Part shown: positions 33,400 to 42,393 of the stretch, piece by piece | Position numbering within the stretch: position 1 is the stretch's first letter | Layout of the letters: every line of letters starts with the position of its first letter | DNA from: Anaerolineae bacterium | GTDB lineage: Bacteria > Chloroflexota > Anaerolineae > Aggregatilineales > Ch27 | Assembly: GCA_013178165.1 (NCBI GenBank) | Contig: JABLXG010000023.1 | Span: forward strand, 1-64,000 | Direction of reading: 5' to 3' | DNA: 64,000 nt | Position numbers and translations under genes: made by a program | Notes under the pieces: generated by a model | What the model saw: the letters and a program-made list of their open reading frames with translations, nothing else | The model's database searches: none | What the model was told of the DNA's origin: nothing

Positions 33400-35022
33400 A
33401 TGGAAGAGCACATCTTCGGAACATACGCGACTGATGATCTGAAACTGGTCCATCACCGGGCCATGCGGCGCGGTCTTCAGCACGGGCACGCCCTCAGCCC
33501 TGCCGATCCGCTGCCCGGTCAGCCGGTTACCCTGACCGTCTGTGTCGGGCCGGAACTGGCGGTTACGGCGATGGCCGCTTACTACACCACCGACGGCAGT
33601 ATCCCCGCTGGCGCACGCGGTGTAGCGGAGCATGGCGCGGCCATCCCGTTTGCGCTGGTGGAAACCGTCTGGGATTCACTGGTCTGGGATTACCTGCAAA
33701 TCTGGCAGGCGACGCTGCCCGCCCAGCCGGAAGGAACCCTGGTGCGCTACCGGATCGGGGCCTGGGCGGAAGGCGCGCCGGAAGTCTTCGCCAACTGGCC
33801 CGACCCCCAGATCACGGTTGAGCTTTCGGCGGAGGCGTTCTTCCATCAGCGACCCGCGCCGGTTATCCCGCCCGGCGATCCGGCGGCGGGGATGATCTTC
33901 GCCTATTCGGTTGACCGCTTCACCCCGCCGGCCTGGGCCTATGATGCCGTGATCTACGAGATCTTCCCGGATCGCTTCTACCCCGGCGATGGGCGCGCCT
34001 GGCGACAGACGACGGACATGAACAGTTTCTGTGGCGGGACATTGCGGGGCATCATCCACAAGCTGGATTATGTGGCCGATCTTGGCGCCAACGCGATCTG
34101 GCTGACTCCGATCTTTCCCAGCCCGACTCATCACGGTTACGACGCGACCGATTACCGCCGGGTGGAGCCACGCCTGGGCAGTGAGGATGACCTGCATGAG
34201 CTGGTTGAGGAAGCTCACGCCCGCGGCATCCGGATCATCCTCGATCTGGTGTGCAACCATGTCTCCCACCGGCATCCGATATTCGTGGAGGCGCTCAAGA
34301 ATCCGCACAGCCGCTACCGGGAGTGGTTCACCTTCAACGATTCGAAGATCGGCTACCGGTCGTTCTTCGGCGTCAGGCAGATGCCACAGCTCAACCTGCA
34401 GCATCCTGAGGCGCGGGAATGGATGATCGGCCACGCCGTCTACTGGCTGAAGGAATTTGACGTAGACGGCTACCGGCTGGACTACGCCCTGGGGCCAGGG
34501 CCGGACTTCTGGGCGGATTTCACCCGCGCCTGCAAGGCGGCCAAAGCGGACTGTTTTGTCTTCGGGGAGATCATCGATTCCCCAGGCGAGATTCGCCGCT
34601 ATGTGGGCCGGCTGGATGGCAACCTGGACTTTCACGTAGAAGCTGCCCTGCGCCGGACGTATGGTTACCGGACGTGGTCGGAGGCGCAGCTAGAGCACTT
34701 CCTGGCGCGGCACCGGGACTACTTCCCGGAGACGTTTATCATGCCGACCTTTCTGGATAACCACGATACTGACCGCTTCCTGTTCATCGCTGGCGGGGAT
34801 AAAGATGCCCTGCGGCGGGCCGCCGCTGCGCAGATGCGCTTGCCCGCGCCGCCGGTAATCTACTACGGCACGGAGGTCGGGCTGAGCCAGGAGCGCAGTA
34901 AGCAGGGCCTGGGGCTGGAGGTCAGCCGGGCGGTGATGCCCTGGGGGGCGGAGCAGGACCGCGACCTGCTGGCCTTTTACCGGGAGATCATCGCCGGGCG
35001 CAAAGCCCGCCGGGGGCGCTGA
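33400..35022 (+). CDS. GH13 alpha-glycosidase (cyclomaltodextrinase/neopullulanase-like) without domain C
   Basis: A 540-residue enzyme of glycoside hydrolase family 13 that would cleave the imported dextrins. An N-terminal beta domain (about 25-150, CBM34-like) precedes the TIM barrel. Catalytic residues are visible: nucleophile Asp in 'VDGYRLDYAL', acid Glu in 'VFGEIIDSPG' and the transition-state Asp in 'FLDNHDTDRF'. The chain stops soon after the barrel ('REIIAGRKARRGR'), so the usual C-terminal beta-sandwich of about 80 residues is missing; no frameshifted remnant is seen downstream. No signal peptide, so it acts in the cytoplasm. An in-frame GTG at 33373 adds nine residues; neither start has a clear ribosome site. 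Confidence 0.88.
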   Translation: MEEHIFGTYATDDLKLVHHRAMRRGLQHGHALSPADPLPGQPVTLTVCVGPELAVTAMAAYYTTDGSIPAGARGVAEHGAAIPFALVETVWDSLVWDYLQIWQATLPAQPEGTLVRYRIGAWAEGAPEVFANWPDPQITVELSAEAFFHQRPAPVIPPGDPAAGMIFAYSVDRFTPPAWAYDAVIYEIFPDRFYPGDGRAWRQTTDMNSFCGGTLRGIIHKLDYVADLGANAIWLTPIFPSPTHHGYDATDYRRVEPRLGSEDDLHELVEEAHARGIRIILDLVCNHVSHRHPIFVEALKNPHSRYREWFTFNDSKIGYRSFFGVRQMPQLNLQHPEAREWMIGHAVYWLKEFDVDGYRLDYALGPGPDFWADFTRACKAAKADCFVFGEIIDSPGEIRRYVGRLDGNLDFHVEAALRRTYGYRTWSEAQLEHFLARHRDYFPETFIMPTFLDNHDTDRFLFIAGGDKDALRRAAAAQMRLPAPPVIYYGTEVGLSQERSKQGLGLEVSRAVMPWGAEQDRDLLAFYREIIAGRKARRGR

Positions 35023-35127
35023 CAGACGTTCATCGATCAGGTCTTCACGCCCAAAAGCTGCTACAATAAACAGGCGCGGGCGGAAGACCGCCCGCTGGCG
35101 ATTGACCCTGCAACGGATACGACGGAT
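35023..35127. other. Gap after the GH13 gene with a TACAAT box
   Basis: 105 bases. TACAAT (about 35062-35067, within 'gctacaataaac') is a plausible -10 box for the gene at 35128. No other element recognised. Confidence 0.4.
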
Positions 35128-35496
35128 ATGACGCGCATTGTGGTTTCCCTCCTGATCGGCCTGGCGGCGGGAATCGGGCTGGGGCTGTACATCGGCTGGG
35201 TGCAGGCCCCGGTCGAATATGTGGACAGCCCGCTGAGCATGCTCGACCAGCCTCACCGGGACGACTACACCGTCATGATCGCCTATGGCTACGCCGCTGA
35301 TGGCGACCTGACCGGCGCTGTCGAGCGGTTGCGCCGGCTGCAGGTTGCCAGCGTGCCCGACTACGTGCAGGCCCTGACCGAGCGTTACATCTCGCAGGGT
35401 CGTAACGTGGCCGACATTCGCCGTCTGGTGGCGCTGGCTGAGGCGATGGGCCGCCTGACGCCGTTGATGGAGGCTTACCGCGCGCCGGCTCCGTGA
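35128..35496 (+). CDS. Small single-pass membrane protein, paralogue of the next gene
   Basis: I do not recognise the family. A 122-residue protein with one N-terminal helix (about 4-24, 'VVSLLIGLAAGIGLGLYIGWV') followed by 'QAPVEYVDSPLSMLDQPHRDDYTVMIAYGYAADGDLTGAVERL'. This segment is clearly homologous to the next protein ('YAWLIDPVVEYDTQPYQLSAEARRDYLIAISLAYRADGDLRRAVERL'), with the same spacing. The soluble part looks helical and TPR-like. Confidence 0.7.
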   Translation: MTRIVVSLLIGLAAGIGLGLYIGWVQAPVEYVDSPLSMLDQPHRDDYTVMIAYGYAADGDLTGAVERLRRLQVASVPDYVQALTERYISQGRNVADIRRLVALAEAMGRLTPLMEAYRAPAP

Positions 35497-35541
35497 TAAC
35501 CGACGCGTGGCTGACCCGCACACTGCTTAACGGACGACCAC

Positions 35542-36414
35542 ATGGCGAGGAATTATCGCATTTCGTGGGTCGGGTTGCTGCTGGGACTGATCATCGGGCT
35601 GGCCCTGGGGCTGACCTACGCCTGGCTGATCGACCCGGTCGTGGAATATGACACCCAGCCTTACCAGCTGAGCGCCGAAGCCCGCCGCGACTATCTGATC
35701 GCGATCAGCCTGGCCTACCGCGCCGATGGCGACCTGCGTCGCGCTGTCGAGCGGCTGGTGGAACTGCGCCTGCCGGGCGATCCCTTCCAGGCCGTGGCCA
35801 ACGCCGCCTGCGATTTGTTCCTGCAGGGGGTGGACAATAACACCGAGCGCAACACGATCGAAGCCATGATCGCCCTCTACAGCCCGCAAGGGCGTTCCGG
35901 CTGTGCCGATCAGAGCGGCCTGTTCCTGGTGACGCTGGCCACGCCAACGCCCTTCCCGACGGCGATCCCGGTCACGCCGACGCTCGTCCCACCGCCGACC
36001 AAGACACCCACGGCAGCCGTCCCGCTACTGCTGACGCCGCCGACCGTCGCTCCTACCCGCACACCGACCGAAGTCCCCCAGGTTGACGATTACATCATCG
36101 CCAACATCCAGACATTCTGCAGCGTGACGCTGGCCGGGGTGATCGAAGTCTATGTCCAGTGGCCGGGCGTAGGCGACCAGCCGGGTATTCCGGTGCGTGT
36201 CGCCTGGGACGGCGGCGAGGATCGCTTCTTCACCGGTCTCAAGCCGGAGCGTGGGGCCGGTTACGCCGACTTCCAGATGGAAGCCAACCGATCCTACACC
36301 GTCGAATTGCCGGACCGCAGCCGCCGCAGCAACCCGCTGGCCGCCTCCCCGTGCACCACCGAAAGCGGTGAACGCTCCACCACCTCCTACCGCGTGGTCT
36401 TCCGCCGCAGTTAG
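35542..36414 (+). CDS. Single-pass membrane protein with Pro/Thr-rich linker and C-terminal beta domain
   Basis: A 290-residue protein. The N-terminal third (1-120) is a longer copy of the preceding protein: one helix, then the same 'EYDTQPYQLSAEARRDYL' segment. It continues with a Pro/Thr-rich linker (about 132-180, 'TPTPFPTAIPVTPTLVPPPTKTPT') and a C-terminal domain (about 185-290) with two Cys ('IQTFCSVTL' and 'AASPCTTES') that is beta-rich. Orientation is N-in, with the linker and beta domain outside. Probably cotranscribed with the smaller paralogue, 45 bases upstream. Function unknown; a cell-surface role fits. Confidence 0.72.
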   Translation: MARNYRISWVGLLLGLIIGLALGLTYAWLIDPVVEYDTQPYQLSAEARRDYLIAISLAYRADGDLRRAVERLVELRLPGDPFQAVANAACDLFLQGVDNNTERNTIEAMIALYSPQGRSGCADQSGLFLVTLATPTPFPTAIPVTPTLVPPPTKTPTAAVPLLLTPPTVAPTRTPTEVPQVDDYIIANIQTFCSVTLAGVIEVYVQWPGVGDQPGIPVRVAWDGGEDRFFTGLKPERGAGYADFQMEANRSYTVELPDRSRRSNPLAASPCTTESGERSTTSYRVVFRRS

Positions 36415-36609
36415 GTATGGAAAGCAAAACCACGCGGGGACTCTGCAGGGGAGCGCCGCCTGCCAGGTCTCCTGGCCCCGCTTCTGGTAGCATTTGCCTC
36501 CAGCCTTCCGGCCTGTGACAGGCCTGACCTGCTTTCCTCGCCTGGCTATCCCCCGGCGAACGGGCTGAGTATACTAAGGATAGGGTCAGTCTTGAGGATG
36601 AGGTAAGGC
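36415..36609. other. Gap before the chemosensory operon
   Basis: 195 bases. GCGGGG...CCCCGC (about 36438-36484) forms a weak stem. TATACT (about 36569-36574) is a candidate -10 box for the CheW gene at 36610, about 36 bases before its ATG. No matching -35 is visible. Confidence 0.4.
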
Positions 36610-37179
36610 ATGGCGGACATTCAATGGGAGGACGTCTGGCGCCGCCTGGATTGGGACCGCCAGGAGCGTCGCTACGCCGACCAGATCCTTGCCCAGCGCA
36701 CCGCCAAGTACGCCCGCCTGGTGGAGGAGGGCGCTCCGCTCGATCAGGCGACGCTGAGCACCCTGGTCTTCATCCGGGCCGGTGAACGCTACGCCCTGCC
36801 GGTAGCGCATGTACTGCGCGGGGCGGCGCCGGCGCGGGTTACGCCGCTACCCGGCGTGCCGCCCTGCTATCGGGGCGTGATCAGCCTGCGCGGGCGCATC
36901 CTCTCCGTGCTGGATCTACCGCGCCTGTGGGGTCTGCCGGTGGATCGGGACCCGCCCAACCCGCGCCTGATCGTTATCCAGGCTGCCCGGCTGATGCTGG
37001 CCCTGCTGGCGGACGACATTCTGGAAATTGCACATATCCCGCTCAGCGCGATCGTCCCTCCGCTCGCTGCTGGCATCGGGCTGGCCCATGTTCAGGGCCT
37101 CAGCCCGGACGGTACGATTCTTGTGGATGTGGCCAGCCTGGCCGCCGATCCCCGCCTTAACGTGCATGACGAGCTGTAG
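36610..37179 (+). CDS. cheW: CheW-domain coupling protein with N-terminal extension
   Basis: A 189-residue CheW. The first 45 residues are a charged helical extension not seen in minimal CheW ('WEDVWRRLDWDRQERRYADQILAQRTAKYARL'). The CheW beta domain follows, with 'TLVFIRAGERYALPVAHVLRG', 'VTPLPGVPPCYRGVISLRGRILSVLDLPRLWGL' and 'VDVASLAADP'. It couples receptors to the CheA kinase. First gene of an eight-gene operon that runs to 44254. The helical extension could mediate an additional contact or oligomerisation. Confidence 0.9.
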   Translation: MADIQWEDVWRRLDWDRQERRYADQILAQRTAKYARLVEEGAPLDQATLSTLVFIRAGERYALPVAHVLRGAAPARVTPLPGVPPCYRGVISLRGRILSVLDLPRLWGLPVDRDPPNPRLIVIQAARLMLALLADDILEIAHIPLSAIVPPLAAGIGLAHVQGLSPDGTILVDVASLAADPRLNVHDEL

Positions 37180-37199
37180 AAAGCTGGACAGGTGTTGCC

Positions 37200-38513
37200 G
37201 TGAGCCAAGACAGGGTAATCTCCCAACTGCCAGAGCGGGCCGCCCCTGCGGCCTCCACCCCGCGACCCTTGCTGAACCGCCAGGTGTTGGCGCTCGGCCT
37301 GTTGAGCCTGTTGCCGCTGGCGTTGCTGGCGCTCGGCGCGCTGCTGGCCGCCAACGCCCTGGCTGCCAGCTTGAGCCAGGCCGATCTGCCCGCCACTGCC
37401 AGGCAGCAGGCCGCTGACCTGCCGGGCCAGATCGCCAGCATGGGGCTGGTGGTGGCCCTGGCGACATTGTTCGGGGTAATGGTGCTGGCGGCGCGTCAAC
37501 GGGGTCGCCAGCAGCAGGCGGAAGATGAGCGTCTCCGGCGGATCATGGACTTCGTCGGGCAGGTCAACAGCGGCGATCTGACCGCCCGTCTCGCCGCCCG
37601 CCCGGATGACGACCTGAGCTTCCGCAAGCTGGCCGAGGCGCTCAATGTGATGACCGACGGCATCCACCGCATGACCATCGAAGTCCGCACGGCCATCCAG
37701 GGACTTTCCGCTTCGGCGGATGAAATCCTGCACGCCACTGCCCGCCAGATCGACGCCGCCACCCAGCAGGACACCGTCGTTGCCCAGACCACCGCCACTG
37801 TCAACGAGGTACGGGCCACCGTCACCCAGACCGCCGAACGCGCCCAGCACGTGGCGGAAAACGCCCAGGCCTCGATCGAAGTCTCCCGTTCCGGGGAGCA
37901 GGCCGTTGCCGACGCGATCGAGGGCATGCACCTGATCCGCCGCAAGGTGGAAGATATCGCCGATAACATCCTGATTCTCTCCGAACACACCCAGCAGATC
38001 GGGGAGATCATCGCCACTGTCAACAGCATCGCCGACCAGTCCAAGATGCTGGCCCTCAACGCCAGCGTGGAAGCCGCCCGCGCCGGGGAAGAGGGCAAAG
38101 GCTTCGCCGTGGTCGCCCTGGAAGTCCGCAACCTGGCCGAGCAAAGCCGCGAGGCCACCGCCCAGGTCCGCGATATTCTCAGCGAAATCCAGCGGGCCAC
38201 CAACGCGGCGGTCATGGTCACCGAGGAGGGCACCAAAGGCGTCGATCGGGGCGTCAGCCTGGTTGACCGCGCCGGGCAGACCATTAAGGAGCTGGCCAGC
38301 ACCATTGAGGAAAACGCCGTCGCTGCCGTCCAGATCGCGGCCAGCACCCGCCAGCAGGCCGTCGGCATGGATCAACTCACCAACGCCATGCACACCATCA
38401 AGGAAGCCACTGTCGAGGCCACCGAAAGCACCATGAAGGTGGAACGCAATGTCCAGCAGCTGCGGGGAATCGCCGCCCACATGGGCGCCAGCCTCAACCG
38501 CTACCGCGTGTAA
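37200..38513 (+). CDS. Methyl-accepting chemotaxis protein-like receptor with almost no sensor domain
   Basis: A 437-residue receptor. Two helices at about 30-52 and 82-101 leave only about 28 residues outside the membrane, far too few for a ligand-binding domain. A HAMP-like segment (about 115-165, 'QVNSGDLTARLAARPDDDLSFRKLAEALN') leads to the long signalling coiled coil. Its tip reads 'SKMLALNASVEAARAGEEGKGFAVVALEVRNLAEQS'. No C-terminal NWETF-type tether. GTG 37200. The signal must come through the membrane or another protein. Methylation sites may exist, yet no CheR is encoded here. Confidence 0.9.
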   Translation: MSQDRVISQLPERAAPAASTPRPLLNRQVLALGLLSLLPLALLALGALLAANALAASLSQADLPATARQQAADLPGQIASMGLVVALATLFGVMVLAARQRGRQQQAEDERLRRIMDFVGQVNSGDLTARLAARPDDDLSFRKLAEALNVMTDGIHRMTIEVRTAIQGLSASADEILHATARQIDAATQQDTVVAQTTATVNEVRATVTQTAERAQHVAENAQASIEVSRSGEQAVADAIEGMHLIRRKVEDIADNILILSEHTQQIGEIIATVNSIADQSKMLALNASVEAARAGEEGKGFAVVALEVRNLAEQSREATAQVRDILSEIQRATNAAVMVTEEGTKGVDRGVSLVDRAGQTIKELASTIEENAVAAVQIAASTRQQAVGMDQLTNAMHTIKEATVEATESTMKVERNVQQLRGIAAHMGASLNRYRV

Positions 38514-38539
38514 GCGCCCATTCCAGGGGCCGGGGAGCC

Positions 38540-40789
38540 GTGGTAACCACACCGTCTGATGACCTGCTCGCCATCTTCTGGGGGGAAGCCACCGACTATC
38601 TGGAGGCGCTCAACCGCATTCTGCTCCAGCTGGAGGTGACTGCCCCCGGCGATGATGCCGCCTCCCGCCTGCGCGAGGTCGCCCGTATCGCTCACAGCCT
38701 CAAGGGCGCGGCCCGCGCCGTCGGCCAGACGGCCATTGAAAAGCTGGCCCACCACATGGAGGATATCTTTGGCCTGGCGCTGGCCGGTCAACTGGTACTC
38801 ACCCCGGCGGTCTGCGACGCCCTGTATGACGGTCTGGACCTGATCCAGCTCTTTGCGGAAGGTTCAGCCGTTTCCCCCGACTTGGTGGAACAGGCCGTGC
38901 ATGGCCTGCAAACCGCCGCCAGCAGCCATGCCGCCGCCGAAACTGTTGAACTGACTGCCGTGCCGTCGGAAGTCCTGCCGGCGGTCACGTATGCGACTGA
39001 TGACACGGTACGGGTCAGCCTGAGCAAGCTCGACCAGCTCATGGGCCAGACCAGCGAGTTGCTGCTGGCCCGCATGCACAGCGAGCAACGCCGTCAGGAT
39101 GTCCAGTCGCTGCTGGAAGAGCACCACCGCTGGCGGCGGCTGTGGCGGCAGGCCCGCCCCGCCTACATCCGGGCCACCCGCCGCCTGCGCGATTCACGCT
39201 CCCCCGGCGCTCCCGCTGAGGGCAGCGCCGACCTGTTCGCCCTGCTGGATTTTCTGGATAGCACCCAACATTACCTGGCCGAGTCTGGCCGCCATCTGGC
39301 GGCGCTGGGGCGGGCGCTGGCCCAGGATAACCTGCACCTGACCGCGCTGGTGGACGCTTTGCAGGCCGATATCGCCAGTGTGCGCATGTTGCCCTTCGCC
39401 ACCATCCTGGGCGCTTTCCAGCGCATGGTGCGCGACCTGGCCCGCGCCGATGGCAAGGAGGTCGCGCTGGCTGTGGAGGGCGCACAGGTCGAGCTGGACA
39501 AGCACGTCCTGGAAATGCTCAAGGACCCGCTGATGCACATTCTGCGCAACGCTGTCGACCATGGCATTGAGCCGCCTGACGTCCGCGTTGCTGCTGGCAA
39601 GCCTCCCGCCGGGACCATCCGGCTGACCGTCAGTACGCGGGGGCACGACATTCACGTTGCTGTGCACGACGACGGGCGCGGTATCGACCCGGAAGCTGTC
39701 AGCCGGCGCGCTCTGGAAGCCGGTCTGATCGGCGAAGTGGACGCCAAAGATCTATCCGATGATGAGATCACCGCCCTGATCTTCGAGCCGGGTTTTTCCA
39801 CCGCCAGCCGGGTGACTCCCGTCTCCGGGCGGGGGCTGGGGCTGGATGTCGTCCGCCGGCGGGTGGAGGCGCTGCGCGGGCGGCTGTGGGTGGAAAACCG
39901 CCCCGGCCAGGGCGTGACCTTTCACCTGATCGTCCCCGTTTCGTTGACACGCACCCGCTGCCTGCTGGCCCGCATCGGCCCGGAGACTTACGCCATCCCC
40001 CTGACCAGCGTGACGCGCATCATCACTGTCGATCCGGCGGCGGTTTTTGCGGTAGAAAGTCGCCCGATGATCGAGGTCGATGGGCGGCCCGTTCCCCTGA
40101 CCCACCTGGCGACAGTGCTGGAACGCCCCGATCCGCCCGCGCCGCTTTCCTCCGCCTCCCCGATTCTGATCCTGCACTCCACCGAACATCGCCAGGCGGC
40201 TTTCATCATCGACGAACTGGTCAGCGAGCAGGAACTGGTGCTCAAAGCGCTGGGGGAAGAGCTGGGGCATGTCCGCAACGTGGCTGGCGCGGCGATCCTG
40301 GGCACCGGCGAGGTGATCATCGTGCTCAACCCCTCCGACTTGATCAAGAGCGCCCGCCGGGCGCGGGCCGCCATCACCCGCGCCTCCCAGATTCCTGCCG
40401 TTCCGGAGGTGGCAGCGCCGGGCCGACCCTGCATCCTGATCATTGACGATTCGCTGACCACGCGCACGCTGGAAAAGAACATCCTGGAGGCAGCAGGTTT
40501 TCAGGTGCGGACGGCAACCGACGCCGACGAAGCATTGCGCGTGCTGCTTGAGCACCCAATCGACGTGATCGTATCCGATATCGAGATGCCCGGCCTGAAC
40601 GGATTCGACCTGACCCGCCGCCTGAAGGCCGATGCCCGCTGGCGGGATATCCCGGTCATCCTGGTGACCTCCCGCGATTCGCCCGGCGATCGGGAGCGCG
40701 GCCTGCAGGCTGGCGCGGACGCTTACGTGGCTAAGTCCGAATTTGACCAGGATGAGTTGCTGCGAATCATCGGGCAGATGGTGGTATGA
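38540..40789 (+). CDS. cheA: CheA-type histidine kinase fused to a receiver domain
   Basis: A 749-residue hybrid kinase. P1 (Hpt) carries the phosphorylated His in 'RIAHSLKGAARAVG' (about 52). No P2 docking domain is recognisable. The P3 region is enlarged (about 160-310). P4 (ATPase) has the N box 'HILRNAVDHGIEPP' and 'DDGRGIDPE', 'GRGLGLDVVRRRVE'. P5 (CheW-like) runs from about 470. The C-terminal receiver (about 630-749) has the phosphoacceptor Asp in 'VIVSDIEMPGLNGF', the acidic pair in 'ILIIDDSLTTR' and Lys in 'AYVAKSEFDQ'. CheA-REC fusions are typical of FrzE- and ChpA-type systems. GTG 38540 follows GGGGAG. Overlaps cheB by 4 bases. Confidence 0.92.
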   Translation: MVTTPSDDLLAIFWGEATDYLEALNRILLQLEVTAPGDDAASRLREVARIAHSLKGAARAVGQTAIEKLAHHMEDIFGLALAGQLVLTPAVCDALYDGLDLIQLFAEGSAVSPDLVEQAVHGLQTAASSHAAAETVELTAVPSEVLPAVTYATDDTVRVSLSKLDQLMGQTSELLLARMHSEQRRQDVQSLLEEHHRWRRLWRQARPAYIRATRRLRDSRSPGAPAEGSADLFALLDFLDSTQHYLAESGRHLAALGRALAQDNLHLTALVDALQADIASVRMLPFATILGAFQRMVRDLARADGKEVALAVEGAQVELDKHVLEMLKDPLMHILRNAVDHGIEPPDVRVAAGKPPAGTIRLTVSTRGHDIHVAVHDDGRGIDPEAVSRRALEAGLIGEVDAKDLSDDEITALIFEPGFSTASRVTPVSGRGLGLDVVRRRVEALRGRLWVENRPGQGVTFHLIVPVSLTRTRCLLARIGPETYAIPLTSVTRIITVDPAAVFAVESRPMIEVDGRPVPLTHLATVLERPDPPAPLSSASPILILHSTEHRQAAFIIDELVSEQELVLKALGEELGHVRNVAGAAILGTGEVIIVLNPSDLIKSARRARAAITRASQIPAVPEVAAPGRPCILIIDDSLTTRTLEKNILEAAGFQVRTATDADEALRVLLEHPIDVIVSDIEMPGLNGFDLTRRLKADARWRDIPVILVTSRDSPGDRERGLQAGADAYVAKSEFDQDELLRIIGQMVV

Positions 40790-41856
40790 CAGCTGTGGAC
40801 AGGAAGTTGCGCGTCCTGATCGTTGATGATAGCGCCACCGTGCGGCGCTTCCTCTCCGACCTGGTTAACAGCACGCCCGACATGACGGTAGTCGGCGAAG
40901 CGCGTGACGGCCAGGAAGCTGTGGCCATGGCCGCCAGCCTGCGCCCGGACGTGATCAGTATGGACATCCAGATGCCTGTGATGGACGGGCTGGCGGCCAC
41001 CGAGTTGCTGATGCGGCAGCAACCGCTGCCGATCGTGATCGTCAGCAGCCGCCTGGAGCGCAACGAGAAGACGGTCGATCTGGCCTTTCTGGCCCTGCAG
41101 GCCGGGGCGCTGGCCGTGCTCAAGACCCCGCCAGCCGCCAGCCATCCCGACTATCCCGCCGCCCGCGACCAGTTCCTGGGCACGCTGCGGGCGATGGCCG
41201 CCGTGAGTGTGGTGCGCCGCTGGCAAACCAGGCCGATCCCACCGACCGGCGAGACGCTGCCCCGCGCTGCGCCGCCGCTGGTGATCGCCATTGGCGCCAG
41301 CGCCGGCGGCCCGATGGCCCTGCACACCATCCTGGGCGCGCTACCCGCCGATTTTCCGATCCCGATCGCGGTGGTGCAGCACATGGCCGAGGGCTTCATT
41401 GAAGGGCTGGTGCGCTGGTTGGACGGCAGCAGTCGGCTGCGCGTCCGGCTGGCGGAGCCGGGACAGCTCCTGCAGCCGGGTGAAGTGACCGTCGCCAGTA
41501 GCGCCGGTCATCTGACGCTGCACCGTGTTGGTGACCGCGCCCGCGCTTATGTGGATACTGAGCGCGGCCCCACACCCTACCAGCCGTCCGTTGACCGTCT
41601 CTTTGCCTCGATTGCCGAGGGCTTTGGCCCGCGGGCCGTAGGCATCCTGCTGACAGGCATGGGCGATGACGGTGCGCACGGGCTGCTGCAGATGCGCCAG
41701 CGGGGCGCGCGGACGATCGCGCAGGACGAAGAGTCCTGCCTGGTGTATGGGATGCCACGTGCGGCGGTGGAACTGGGCGCAGTGGAGCAGGTGTTGCCGC
41801 TGAAGGCTATCGCCCCGGCTCTGCTGACGCTGGCACAAACCGTTCAACCGCGGTAA
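40786..41856 (+). CDS. cheB: CheB: receptor methylesterase with receiver domain
   Basis: A 356-residue CheB. The N-terminal receiver has 'VLIVDDSATVRRFL' and the phosphorylated Asp in 'VISMDIQMPVMDGL'. The C-terminal esterase (about 165-350) shows the triad: Ser in 'IGASAGGPMAL', His in 'VVQHMAEGFIEGL' and Asp in 'TGMGDDGAHGL'. It removes methyl groups (or amidates) from receptor Glu/Gln residues. Its methylating counterpart CheR is absent from the cluster and from the window, so either another locus supplies it or this CheB mainly deamidates. Starts within the cheA stop codon. Confidence 0.93.
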   Translation: MTAVDRKLRVLIVDDSATVRRFLSDLVNSTPDMTVVGEARDGQEAVAMAASLRPDVISMDIQMPVMDGLAATELLMRQQPLPIVIVSSRLERNEKTVDLAFLALQAGALAVLKTPPAASHPDYPAARDQFLGTLRAMAAVSVVRRWQTRPIPPTGETLPRAAPPLVIAIGASAGGPMALHTILGALPADFPIPIAVVQHMAEGFIEGLVRWLDGSSRLRVRLAEPGQLLQPGEVTVASSAGHLTLHRVGDRARAYVDTERGPTPYQPSVDRLFASIAEGFGPRAVGILLTGMGDDGAHGLLQMRQRGARTIAQDEESCLVYGMPRAAVELGAVEQVLPLKAIAPALLTLAQTVQPR

Positions 41857-41994
41857 GAATTTCTTCCTATGGCAGTAGAGAGCCTCAATGCCGTGATACA
41901 CTGAAGAAAAGGTCTGGCACACCAGCGATGATCAGGCGGCCAGCGCTGCCAGCAGGCCGTCGATCGCTACGCAGAGGGGGTAAGGAGCACAGGC
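41857..41994. other. Gap between cheB and cheY
   Basis: 138 bases, the only sizeable break in the operon. AAGGAGC (about 41982-41988) precedes the ATG of the response regulator. A TGATACACT element (about 41896-41904) could be an internal -10. No terminator hairpin is visible. Confidence 0.4.
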
Positions 41995-42369
41995 ATGGCG
42001 CCCGAAGTATTACTGGTAGAGGACAGCCGCACCCAGGCGGCGCAGATCAAGGAGACGCTGGAAAGCGTGGGGCTGAAGGTGCGCGTCGCTTATGATGGCC
42101 CGGAAGGTCTCCGCGAGGCGTTGGAAAACCCCCCGGCGCTTGTTGTGCTGGATGTCAAGTTGCCCACGATGGACGGCTTTCAGGTCTGCCGCCGGTTAAA
42201 GCGTCACCCGGCCACCCAGCACATCCCGGTCATCATGCTCACGGAAAAGGCCAGCGCCAAGGCCACGATGTCCGGCCTGCAGGCCGGGGCCGACGATTAC
42301 ATCCCGAAGGATATCTTTGCTTCGGAGCATCTGATCACCACCCTGCGCGAACTGGGTGTACTGGAGTAG
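41995..42369 (+). CDS. cheY: CheY-type single-domain response regulator
   Basis: A 124-residue stand-alone receiver. All catalytic positions are present: acidic pair in 'LLVEDSRTQAAQI', phosphoacceptor Asp in 'LVVLDVKLPTMDGF', Thr in 'VIMLTEKAS' and Lys in 'DDYIPKDIF'. It should be phosphorylated by the CheA-REC kinase and carry the output. Whether the target is a flagellar motor, type IV pili or another device cannot be told; none of those genes is in the window. Confidence 0.9.
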   Translation: MAPEVLLVEDSRTQAAQIKETLESVGLKVRVAYDGPEGLREALENPPALVVLDVKLPTMDGFQVCRRLKRHPATQHIPVIMLTEKASAKATMSGLQAGADDYIPKDIFASEHLITTLRELGVLE

Positions 42370-42393
42370 GGCCACCCCTGAGGAACCTGAACC

